Shown in pieces: positions 8,860 to 15,993 of a stretch of DNA of 64,000 nucleotides. The DNA is from Chloroflexota bacterium (GTDB lineage: Bacteria; Chloroflexota; JAHJIN01), in contig JAHJIN010000484.1 in assembly GCA_018823415.1 (NCBI GenBank), positions 17,939-81,938 on the forward strand. Direction: 5' to 3'. The notes below the pieces were generated by a model. It searched no databases and was not told the origin of the DNA. It saw only the letters and a program-made list of their open reading frames with translations. Within the stretch, counting starts at the first letter, position 1. Each line of letters opens with the position of its first letter. A program made the translations under genes and the position numbers.

Positions 8860-9815
8860 TGGTGCTAGTTGAGGCTTGACGAAGTCACGAGATTGCCTTA
8901 TTGTAGCCCCCGAAAAACACGACCCAGGAGGCTACCCGTGACTACCGAGGATTTCATCTACGAATTGTTCTGTCGGATTGATGATGCGATGCCCGAGGTG
9001 CCTAAGCACCCCCAGGCGTCGTTATATCCCAGCGAGATTGTGACCTTGGCCTTTCTCTTTGCCCTCAAAGGCGTGGGCAACCGCGCGTTCTATCGCTGGG
9101 TCGAGCGGGATTGGCTCCCCCTGTTCCCGCACCTGCCCGAACGCACCCGTTTGTTCCGCCTGTTCAAAACGCACCAGGATTGGACGGCCCGGTTCTTGGC
9201 CGAGCCCACCGTCCTGGGCGTGATCGATACCTACGGTGTGGAACTGATCCACCCGATTCGGGAGGGTCGTAGCCCCGCGCAAATTGGCCAGAAAGGGCTA
9301 TCCAACCACCGCTGGATCGTGGGCGGCAAGTTGTGCCTGGTACTGAACCAATGGGGACTGGTGGTAGCGTGGGACTGTGACACGGCCAACGTCGCTGATA
9401 ACACCTTCCAGCCCGTGATCCAACAGTTCGAAGAGACGATGATCATCTTTGGTGATACGGGCATGCACGCCAAGGCCGGCGATCCGGCCAACCTGCGGGT
9501 GTGTCGGCGCGGGGAATGGAACGACCGCATGCTGGTCGAGACCGTGCTGTCGATGTTGACCTTGATCAGCCATTTCAAGAAAGTCATGCACCGCGTGTGG
9601 GCGTATTTCCAGGCGCGCTTGGCCTTCACCATGGCTCTATTCAACGTCCTGGTGCAGTGGTACGGTCTGCCTATTGATGAGGATGGCATCGTGCATCTCT
9701 CTATCGCCGAGTTTAGGCGTCGTCCAAAAACAACTTCGGACTTTTACCACCTGTTTCCCAGGCGGGAACTACAAACTTGAAAATGGACGACGCCTTAGTC
9801 TGTGAACTAGCACCA
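8860..9815 (+). mobile_element. IS982-like insertion sequence
   Basis: Perfect 11-bp terminal inverted repeats, TGGTGCTAGTT (8860-8870) and AACTAGCACCA (9805-9815), bracket a single transposase gene. The size, about 956 bp, fits the IS982 family. No clear target duplication was found: TAGTAA occurs near both ends (8850-8855 and 9821-9826) but not directly abutting. The element separates trmFO from the T-box operon. Confidence 0.8.
8938..9780 (+). CDS. Transposase, IS982-like DDE type
   Basis: The GTG at 8938 is preceded by CAGGAGGCTACCC; the product is 280 residues. It opens with EDFIYELFCRIDDAMP, the N-terminal helical pattern of IS982 transposases. Candidate catalytic acids are the D of VLGVIDTYG, the D of IIFGDTGMHAK and the E of MLVETVLSML, spaced as in a DDE nuclease; GEWNDRM is a typical family segment. 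The frame is uninterrupted, so the element could be active. The C-terminal residues after about 260 run into the right end of the element. Family assignment is from memory of motifs. Confidence 0.8.
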   Translation: MTTEDFIYELFCRIDDAMPEVPKHPQASLYPSEIVTLAFLFALKGVGNRAFYRWVERDWLPLFPHLPERTRLFRLFKTHQDWTARFLAEPTVLGVIDTYGVELIHPIREGRSPAQIGQKGLSNHRWIVGGKLCLVLNQWGLVVAWDCDTANVADNTFQPVIQQFEETMIIFGDTGMHAKAGDPANLRVCRRGEWNDRMLVETVLSMLTLISHFKKVMHRVWAYFQARLAFTMALFNVLVQWYGLPIDEDGIVHLSIAEFRRRPKTTSDFYHLFPRRELQT

Positions 9816-9855
9816 AAGGTTAGTAAGGGGGTGGTGGTGCCGGTCCGGCCCGCGC

Positions 9856-9884
9856 TTGACATTCCCCAATAGATATGATATGCT
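9856..9884 (+). promoter_or_regulatory. Strong sigma-70-type promoter of the T-box operon
   Basis: TTGACA (9856-9861), 17-base spacer, TATGCT (9879-9884). The -35 is perfect. It begins about 40 bases after the IS right end and drives the structured leader. Confidence 0.75.
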
Positions 9885-9889
9885 CTTGC

Positions 9890-10184
9890 CACATTTCGGC
9901 GCGCATGGTCTTGACGGAAACGAGTACGCGAGAGCGCCGCGCAGCGAGCCAGGGACCGGTGCAAGCCTGGTGCGGTCAACTTGCCGAAAATCCTTCCCGA
10001 GCCGCCCACTGAACGGGAAAACCCCAGTAAGCCGGGCCGGGTTCGTCGTTCGTTATCACGACGGGGGTCTTTGCCGCACGCAGGCGGCACGCACCTCAAC
10101 CGAGTGGGCGGCTGCCTGGCCGTCAAGCGGGGTGGTACCACGGGAGTACATGCTCTCGTCCCGGTCTGGGATGAGAGCGTTTTT
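9890..10184 (+). promoter_or_regulatory. T-box riboswitch with intrinsic terminator
   Basis: The leader has the order of a T-box: Stem I with the AGTA segment (9923-9926), the AGCGAGCC..GGTGCAAGCC distal motifs (9944-9967), a specifier region GCCGAAAATCC (9983-9993), a Stem III hairpin (TGCCGC 10072-10077 with GCGGCA 10084-10089), the T-box sequence GGGGTGGTACCACGGG (10129-10144) and a terminator (GCTCTCGTCCC 10152-10162 with GGGATGAGAGC 10168-10178, then five T). The TGGT bulge should pair with a tRNA ending ACCA, so the sensed tRNA has A73. That excludes Asn and Ser specifiers in the same region and leaves ATC (Ile, 9990-9992) as best guess, with GCC (Ala, 9983-9985) as alternative. Uncharged tRNA would allow read-through into the GNAT and AlaX genes. 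Confidence 0.88.
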
Positions 10185-10198
10185 GTTGGGGGCGATAA

Positions 10199-10681
10199 AT
10201 GGCGTCGATTACCATTCGGCCGGCCCGGCGGGGCGACCTGGATGAGATCATGCGGCTCTACCGGCAACTGATGCTCTTTCACGCGGACCTGGACGCCCGG
10301 CTGGCCCTGGATCTGGATGGGATCGAGTCGTTCCGGGGCTATGTGGAAAACGTGCTCCACAGCGAATTTGACCGGGTGCTGGTGGCCGAAGACGAGGGGC
10401 CGGGCCTGGCCGGGTTCATCATGGGGCGTGTGGCGCAGAATCCGCCCATGTTTCAGCAGCCCTATTTCGGCTATGTCACCGATATATGCGTGGACGAAAA
10501 GCACCGCCAGCAGGGCATTGGTCGGGCGCTGTTCCAGTCGTTGCGCCAGTGGTTCAGCCAACAGGGGTTGATCACCATGCAGGTCAATGTGGCAGCTCGC
10601 AATCCCACATCGCAGGCGTTCTGGCGGGCGATGGGGTTTGCAGACCTGCTGACGCGGTTGTGGCAGCCGGTGGGCGAGTGA
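10199..10681 (+). CDS. GNAT-family N-acetyltransferase
   Basis: This 160-residue protein has the GNAT fold: an N-terminal TIRPARRGDLDEI strand and helix, and the acetyl-CoA pyrophosphate loop in DEKHRQQGIGRALF (Q/R-x-x-G-x-G/A pattern, about residues 100-113), then VNVAARNPTSQAFWRAMGF, the conserved motif B. The acceptor is unknown. It is the first gene after a T-box, only 15 bases beyond the terminator T run, and is followed 30 bases later by an AlaX-type tRNA editing gene. Control by uncharged tRNA suggests a role linked to an amino acid or aminoacyl-tRNA, for example detoxifying an amino acid analogue, which is inference. Confidence 0.88.
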   Translation: MASITIRPARRGDLDEIMRLYRQLMLFHADLDARLALDLDGIESFRGYVENVLHSEFDRVLVAEDEGPGLAGFIMGRVAQNPPMFQQPYFGYVTDICVDEKHRQQGIGRALFQSLRQWFSQQGLITMQVNVAARNPTSQAFWRAMGFADLLTRLWQPVGE

Positions 10682-10711
10682 CCCGCAAAACGAGTCGCGT
10701 AGGAGAGGCAC

Positions 10712-11422
10712 ATGACCGAGTTACTGTATCAGACGGATAGCTATTTGCGCGAGTTTACGGCGGTGGTGACGGCCGTGGAGGGGCCAGCCGTGGTCCTGGA
10801 CCGCACGGCGTTCTATCCGGGCGGTGGCGGTCAGCCAGCCGATACCGGCACGCTGGCCTGGGCTGACGCGGTGGTCCGCGTGGTCAAGGTGAAAAAGACC
10901 GGCGACGACGTGTGGCACACGTTGGACGGCGCGCTGCCGCCGGTGGGGACAACTGTGACCGGCCAGCTCGACTGGGAGCCGCGCTATCGCCTCATGCGCA
11001 CTCACACGGCGCTCCACATTCTGTGTGGGCTCATCTTTCGCGACTATGGCGCGCTGGTCACTGGCGGCAACATGTCGCTCGACGGTGCACGCATGGACTT
11101 TGAGCTGGAGCAGATGAGCGCCACGTTTGCGGCCGAGGTGGAGGAAAAGGTAAACGCCGAGGTGGCAGCGGCCCGGCCGGTCCAGGTGCGTATCGTGCCG
11201 CGTGAGGAAGCGTTCCAGATCCCGGACCTCATCCGCACCAAGATCAACCTGCTACCGCCGGCTATCACCCAGGTGCGCGTGGTGAACATCGAGGGACTGG
11301 ATTTGCAGGCCGATGGTGGCACCCACGTCGCCAACACGCGCGAGGTGGGCCGTATCCGCGTGGTCGGCCACGAGAGCAAGGGCCGCATCAACAAGCGGCT
11401 CCGCATCGCGTTGGATAATTAG
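10712..11422 (+). CDS. AlaX-type alanyl-tRNA editing protein
   Basis: The 236-residue protein matches the free-standing AlaRS editing domain. It has FYPGGGGQPADTG near residue 30, the metal-binding HTALHIL motif (HxxxH, about residues 97-101), and the second half of the zinc site in GGTHVANTREVG (C replaced by T; H kept). AlaX proteins hydrolyse Ser-tRNA(Ala) or Gly-tRNA(Ala) in trans in the cytoplasm. Length fits AlaX of the middle class that carries the N-terminal glycine-rich domain. The ATG follows GGAGAGGCAC. It is the second gene of the T-box operon, which makes amino-acid-responsive control of tRNA proofreading likely. Confidence 0.88.
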   Translation: MTELLYQTDSYLREFTAVVTAVEGPAVVLDRTAFYPGGGGQPADTGTLAWADAVVRVVKVKKTGDDVWHTLDGALPPVGTTVTGQLDWEPRYRLMRTHTALHILCGLIFRDYGALVTGGNMSLDGARMDFELEQMSATFAAEVEEKVNAEVAAARPVQVRIVPREEAFQIPDLIRTKINLLPPAITQVRVVNIEGLDLQADGGTHVANTREVGRIRVVGHESKGRINKRLRIALDN

Positions 11423-11491
11423 CCGCGAATTACACGAATCTACACCGATCTTGCGTACTTGCAATTCATGGCGAAAATTGGTACGTTACCC

Positions 11492-11618
11492 GTGATATTC
11501 TTGCCCATTGAGCAAGAATATGAACCACGAAGGACACCAAGAACACCAAGGCAGACAGCATAGTGCTCTTTGTGACCCTTGTGGTCTGAACTTTCGGTTC
11601 TGATTTATCCAGGTTAGG
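11492..11618. repeat. Composite repeat: CCTAAC/GTTAGG family core with a nested hairpin, copy 2
   Basis: The core GTGATATTCTTG..GAGCAAGAATAT (11492-11520) matches copies near 531 and 48121. The right end ATCCAGGTTAGGAGG is identical to that at 48719-48733. Between them is an imperfect palindrome, ACCACGAAGGACACCAAGA (11524-11542) with TCTTTGTGACCCTTGTGGT (11567-11585), of the ACCACGAAGG type common in environmental genomes. The right end supplies the ribosome binding site of the gene at 11627. Confidence 0.6.
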
Positions 11619-11626
11619 AGGGTTTC

Positions 11627-12340
11627 ATGCAAGCAATCATATTGGCCGGGGGCAAGGGCGAGCGATTGCGCCCATATACCAACGACCGGCCCAAACCCAT
11701 GGTCGAGATCATGAACGTGCCCATCATGGGCTATCAGGTACAATGGCTGGCGAGCCAGGGCGTGCGCGACGTAGTGGTGTCCTGCGGCTATCGCTACGAG
11801 GTTATCCAGGACTATTTTGGCGACGGTCAAAAGTGGGGCGTGCGCATGCGTTATGCCGTGGAAGAAGAACCGCTGGGCCGGGGCGGCGGCCTCAAGTACG
11901 CCTTTCAACACCTGCCGCCCAGCGAGGAACTGGTCATCGCCACCAACGGCGACGTGATCACCAACCTCTCGCTGACGTCGATGGTCGAATTGCACGAGAG
12001 CACCGGGGCCGTGGCGACGGTATTGCTGGTGCCGTATTTCAGCCAGTACGGCATTGTAGAAGTGGCGGATGACGGCCGGGTGCTGGGCTTTCAGGAAAAG
12101 CCCGAACTGCCCTACTGGATCAATGGCGGCGTGTATATTTTCAGTCGTGAGATGGCCCGGCTCTTGCCAGACCGGGGCGACCACGAAAACACCACGTTCC
12201 CGGACCTGGTGCAGCAGGGCAAGCTCATGGCCTATACCACCCGCTCCTTCTGGAAGTCGGTGGACACGGTCAAAGACATGTCCGAGATCACCAAAGAACT
12301 GGAGCGCCGGCTCATGAGCACGTTCTTGAACGGCGCGTAG
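11627..12340 (+). CDS. Sugar nucleotidyltransferase (NTP_transferase family)
   Basis: This 237-residue enzyme starts MQAIILAGGKGERLRPYT, the nucleotide-binding signature of sugar-1-phosphate nucleotidyltransferases; RPKPMVEIMNVPIM is the second conserved segment, and ATNGDV supplies the metal-binding Asp. GFQEKPELPYWINGG is the sugar-phosphate site. It should convert a hexose 1-phosphate (probably mannose or glucose) and an NTP to NDP-sugar. The length lacks the C-terminal left-handed helix found in GlmU or long GMPPs, so it is a minimal catalytic unit. Its AGGAGG comes from the right end of a repeat element. It probably feeds the glycosyltransferases nearby. Confidence 0.88.
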   Translation: MQAIILAGGKGERLRPYTNDRPKPMVEIMNVPIMGYQVQWLASQGVRDVVVSCGYRYEVIQDYFGDGQKWGVRMRYAVEEEPLGRGGGLKYAFQHLPPSEELVIATNGDVITNLSLTSMVELHESTGAVATVLLVPYFSQYGIVEVADDGRVLGFQEKPELPYWINGGVYIFSREMARLLPDRGDHENTTFPDLVQQGKLMAYTTRSFWKSVDTVKDMSEITKELERRLMSTFLNGA

Positions 12341-12359
12341 GACAAGTTGACAACTTGTC
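12341..12359. repeat. Small perfect hairpin after the nucleotidyltransferase
   Basis: GACAAGTT (12341-12348) and AACTTGTC (12352-12359) with a 3-base loop. It directly follows the stop of the preceding gene. A related GCCAGTTG..CAACTGGC palindrome lies near 24799-24819. It could be a weak terminator or a repeat. Confidence 0.45.
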
Positions 12360-12387
12360 CTCCTTGAGCCAAAGGGGAGGTGATACC

Positions 12388-12462
12388 ATGAGTGCGAACC
12401 CGTTTCGCGCTCACGTCATCGGGATAGACCTGCACGTGCGAATTGTGCCATCGCTGGTGTGA
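12388..12462 (+). CDS. Possible 24-residue leader peptide before ileS
   Basis: A short frame, MSANPFRAHVIGIDLHVRIV plus 4 residues, starts with ATG after AAAGGGGAGGTGATACC, one of the best ribosome binding sites in the window. It ends 24 bases before ileS. Three of its codons are Ile (ATC, ATA, ATT), including the rare ATA, so a role as attenuator or coupling peptide for ileS is possible. No clear alternative hairpins were worked out, and it may be chance. Confidence 0.35.
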   Translation: MSANPFRAHVIGIDLHVRIVPSLV

Positions 12463-12485
12463 GATTCTATCCCGAGAGGTGAAAC

Positions 12486-15400
12486 ATGTATCAAGAAGTA
12501 CCTAGCAAGGTCGATTTTCCGGCCCTGGAGCGCGACATCATGGCGTTCTGGGCCGAGGTCAAGGCGTTCGAAACCCGGCGCGCCCTCAATGCCGGCCACG
12601 AGCCCTGGTCGTTCATCGACGGGCCGATCACGGCCAACAACCCCATGGCCGTCCATCATGCCTGGGGCCGCACGTACAAAGACCTCTTTCATCGCTTCAA
12701 GGCCATGCAGGGCTATGACACTCGCTACCAGAACGGGTTCGACTGTCAGGGCCTCTGGGTAGAGGTCGAAGTCGAGAAAGAGATGGGTTTCAAGACCAAG
12801 CGCGACATCGAGGCCTATGGTCTGGCCGACTTTGTGCTGCGCTGCAAAGAGCGCGTGCTGCGCTACTCGGCCGTCCAGACTGAGCAGTCTGTCCGGCTGG
12901 GCTATTGGATGGACTGGAACGACCCGGACACCTTGCGGTTCCTGGCCGACAAGCTGGCAAAAGACCCAGACCAGGTCATCACGGTGGACGGCCCCAACGG
13001 CCCGGTGACCAACACCGTCGAATACATCGTGGGACACCTGGGCATGCCCGAGATGGGCGGGTCCTACTATACCTTTGCCGACGAGAACAATTATACTATC
13101 TGGTCCATGCTCAAGACCTGCCACGAGCGTGGCTGGGTCTACCAGGGCACCGACGTGATGCCCTGGTGTCCGCGCTGCGGCACCGGCATCTCGCAGCACG
13201 AGATCGTCACCGATGGCTATCGCGAACTGACCCACGCCAGCGTGACCCTGCGCTTTCCGCTGCGCGAGCGGTCCGACGACACGGTCAGGCGTCAGCGTGA
13301 GTCGCTGCTGGTGTGGACCACCACGCCCTGGACTCTCACCTCCAACGTGGCGGCGGCCGTTCACCCGGACCTGCCCTATGTTCAGGTGCGCCAGGGCGAG
13401 CACGTGCTGTATCTGTCCAAGGGCACGTTGCCGGTCCTGCAAGGCCCCTACGAGGTGCTGGGCGAGTTGCCCGGCCGCGAGATGGAGGGCTGGACCTATG
13501 ACGGCCCCTTTGACGAGCTATCCATCCAGCAGAGCACCGGCTCGGCGGCGGCGCACCGGGTCATCCTGTGGGACGAGGTGAGCGAAGAAGAGGGCACCGG
13601 CATCGTGCACATCGCGCCGGGCTGCGGCGCCGAGGACTTCCTCCTAGGCAAGGAGTTTGGCTTGCCGGCCCTGGCGCCCCTGGATGAAGCCGGCATCTTT
13701 GGGGCTGGCTATGACTGGCTCACCGGCATGAACGTGAGCGATGTGGCCCAGCCCATCTTTGCCAACCTGCGCGAAAAAGGCGTCCTGTACGACGTGTCCG
13801 ACTATACGCACCGCTACCCGGTGTGCTGGCGCTGCGAGACCGAGCTGGTCTTTCGGCTGGTGGACGAGTGGTTCATCAGTATGGGTGCCCAACTCGACAA
13901 GCCGTTGGAAGAGGTGACGCCGCAGGAAAAGGTGACCAACCTGCGCTACCAGATCATGGACGTGGTCAAGGACATCCGCTGGGTGCCGGACTTTGGGCAG
14001 GCCCGCGAGATGGACTGGCTGCGCAACATGCACGACTGGATGATCTCCAAAAAGCGCTTCTGGGGCCTGGCGCTGCCCATCTGGGCCTGTGAGTGCGGCT
14101 GGTTCGACGTCATCGGCAGCCAGGAAGAGCTGCGTGAGCGCGCCGTGGAGGGCTGGGACGCCTTCGAGGGACACACCCCGCACCGGCCCTACATCGACGC
14201 GGTCAAGGTGCGCTGCTCTCAATGCGGCCGGCTCGTCAGCCGCATCGCCGATGTAGGCAATCCCTGGCTCGATGCCGGCATCGTGGCCCTGAGCACTGTG
14301 CGCTACAACAGCGACCGGGCCTACTGGGAAAAATGGTTCCCGGCCGACCTGATCTCGGAGACGTTCCTGCTCCAGTTTCGCAACTGGTTTTATAGCCTGC
14401 TCACCATGAGCGTGGTCATGACCGGCAAAGCACCGTTCGAAAGTGTCTTTACCTACGCGGTGCTCCTGGCTGAGGACGGCCGGCAGATGCACAAGAGCTG
14501 GGGTAATGCCATCTGGTTCGAGGATGCAGCAGAAAAGATGGGCGTGGACGTGATGCGCTGGCTCTTTTGCGCCCACAAAGAAGAGCACAACCTGATGTTT
14601 GGCTACGGCCGGGCCGACGAGACCCGCCGGCGCTTTATCCTGCCCCTGTGGAACGTCTACTCGTTCTTTGTGACCTATGCGCGGCTGGACGAATGGACCC
14701 CGGCGCAGACAGCCGGCCAGCCAGTCGAGTTGACCGAGCTAGACCGCTGGGTCCTGTCACGCTTGCAGGTATTGATACGTGATGTGACGGCCTGCCTGGA
14801 CGAACTGAACCCTTACGCCGCCACCGGGCACGCCGAGCGATTTGTGGATGACCTGAGCAACTGGTACGTCCGGCGCAGCCGCCGCCGGTTCTGGAAGTCC
14901 GAAAGCGACGCCGACAAGCTGGCTGCCTATGCCACCCTGCATCGCGTGCTGCTGACGCTGGCCGAACTGCTGGCCCCGTTCATCCCGTTTCTTACCGAGG
15001 CCATGTACCAGAACCTGGTGCGCAGCGTGGACGAGACCGCGCCGGTGAGCGTTCACCATCGCGACTGGCCCACGCCAGACGAGGCCCTCATCGACGAGGA
15101 CCTGATGCAGGCGATGGACCTGGCGCTCAAGGCCGTCTCGCTGGGCCACTCGGCGCGCAACACTGCCGGCCTCAAGCTGCGGCAGCCGCTGGCCGAAGCG
15201 GTGGTGTTTGCCAAGAGCGACGCCGACCGCGCGGCCCTGGCGCGCATGGCTGACGTGATCCAGGACGAGTTGAACGTCAAGGCTCTGCGCTGGGCCGAGA
15301 GCCCAGACGAACTGGTGAGTTATGTGGTGCGCCCGGTCTTGCCCAAGCTGGGTCCCAAATACGGCAAGCGCGTGCCGGCCATCCGCGCCACGCTGGAAGC

Positions 15401-15872
15401 ACTGGACCCGGCCGACGTGGCCCGGCGCGTGGGGGCCGGCGTGCCGGTCGAGCTGGATGTGACGGGCGGAGTGGTCACGCTAGAGCCGGACGAAGTCGAG
15501 GTCAGCACCGTCCAGCGCGAGGGCTATGCCGTCGCCACCGAAGGCGACCCTTCGACAGGCTCAGGGCAGGCCCTGACGGTGGGCGTGGACACGGTGCTCA
15601 CCGAGGCGTTGCAGTTGGAGGGCCTGGCCCGGGACCTGGTGCGTGCCATCCAGGAGATGCGCAAAGCGGCCGGGTTTGACATCGCCGACCGCATCGTGGC
15701 GCACTATCAGGGTGGCGAGATGCTGGCCCGCGTCATTGCCGCACAAGGCGATTACATCGCCGCCGAAACCCTGGCGGTGGAACTGCGGCCCGGCTTGCCT
15801 GACGATGGCTATCGACAGGATACCCAGTTGGGCGGCGAGCCGGTGACACTGGTCGTGGTCAAGGCAGTCTAG
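12486..15872 (+). CDS. ileS: Isoleucyl-tRNA synthetase, divergent class I type
   Basis: The 1128-residue protein is a class I aminoacyl-tRNA synthetase of the IleRS branch, longer than common bacterial IleRS. It charges tRNA(Ile) in the cytoplasm. The HIGH motif is replaced by VHHAWGR (H57-H58) and KMSKS by MHKSWGN (from residue 668); MPWCPRCGTG and PVCWRCETE are zinc-type cysteine pairs, and LLVWTTTPWTLTSN is the CP1 editing-domain signature. EMDWLRNMHDWMISKKRFWGL is trimmed here to its key WMISKKRFWG. These variant motifs typify one IleRS lineage of Chloroflexi and related phyla, from memory. At residues 1021-1033 a DPSTGSGQALT insert is encoded by a genomic palindrome. GAGAGGTG precedes the ATG; a hairpin terminator lies downstream. 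Confidence 0.92.
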   Translation: MYQEVPSKVDFPALERDIMAFWAEVKAFETRRALNAGHEPWSFIDGPITANNPMAVHHAWGRTYKDLFHRFKAMQGYDTRYQNGFDCQGLWVEVEVEKEMGFKTKRDIEAYGLADFVLRCKERVLRYSAVQTEQSVRLGYWMDWNDPDTLRFLADKLAKDPDQVITVDGPNGPVTNTVEYIVGHLGMPEMGGSYYTFADENNYTIWSMLKTCHERGWVYQGTDVMPWCPRCGTGISQHEIVTDGYRELTHASVTLRFPLRERSDDTVRRQRESLLVWTTTPWTLTSNVAAAVHPDLPYVQVRQGEHVLYLSKGTLPVLQGPYEVLGELPGREMEGWTYDGPFDELSIQQSTGSAAAHRVILWDEVSEEEGTGIVHIAPGCGAEDFLLGKEFGLPALAPLDEAGIFGAGYDWLTGMNVSDVAQPIFANLREKGVLYDVSDYTHRYPVCWRCETELVFRLVDEWFISMGAQLDKPLEEVTPQEKVTNLRYQIMDVVKDIRWVPDFGQAREMDWLRNMHDWMISKKRFWGLALPIWACECGWFDVIGSQEELRERAVEGWDAFEGHTPHRPYIDAVKVRCSQCGRLVSRIADVGNPWLDAGIVALSTVRYNSDRAYWEKWFPADLISETFLLQFRNWFYSLLTMSVVMTGKAPFESVFTYAVLLAEDGRQMHKSWGNAIWFEDAAEKMGVDVMRWLFCAHKEEHNLMFGYGRADETRRRFILPLWNVYSFFVTYARLDEWTPAQTAGQPVELTELDRWVLSRLQVLIRDVTACLDELNPYAATGHAERFVDDLSNWYVRRSRRRFWKSESDADKLAAYATLHRVLLTLAELLAPFIPFLTEAMYQNLVRSVDETAPVSVHHRDWPTPDEALIDEDLMQAMDLALKAVSLGHSARNTAGLKLRQPLAEAVVFAKSDADRAALARMADVIQDELNVKALRWAESPDELVSYVVRPVLPKLGPKYGKRVPAIRATLEALDPADVARRVGAGVPVELDVTGGVVTLEPDEVEVSTVQREGYAVATEGDPSTGSGQALTVGVDTVLTEALQLEGLARDLVRAIQEMRKAAGFDIADRIVAHYQGGEMLARVIAAQGDYIAAETLAVELRPGLPDDGYRQDTQLGGEPVTLVVVKAV
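15546..15576. repeat. In-frame palindromic repeat inside ileS
   Basis: The 31 bases encode DPSTGSGQAL within IleRS. They contain CCCTTCGACAGGCTCAGGG (15548-15566) and the exact palindrome TCAGGGC-AG-GCCCTGA (15561-15576). CCCTTCGACAGGCTCAGGG is a repeat type widespread in Chloroflexi and other genomes, here tolerated between conserved parts near the C-terminus. Confidence 0.75.
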
Positions 15873-15923
15873 CCCGCTGCCCGGCATGCTTGCTGGGCTG
15901 TGAAAAACGTCGAGTTCGACAAA

Positions 15924-15953
15924 AAGGGCCGGGTCTACCAAGACCCGGCCCTT
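15924..15953. terminator. Bidirectional terminator between ileS and uridine kinase
   Basis: AAGGGCCGGGTCT (15924-15936) pairs perfectly with AGACCCGGCCCTT (15941-15953) with loop ACCA. On the minus strand it is followed by TTTTT, so it is a good terminator for the kinase gene; on the plus strand only three T follow. Confidence 0.75.
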
Positions 15954-15993
15954 TGGCGTTCAGGTTCGACAGGTCCCGGACCTGCCCGGTTCG

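Noticed and set aside
12411..13442. A 343-codon minus-strand frame opposite ileS
   Set aside because: It overlaps the conserved N-terminal part of IleRS and shows no recognised protein.
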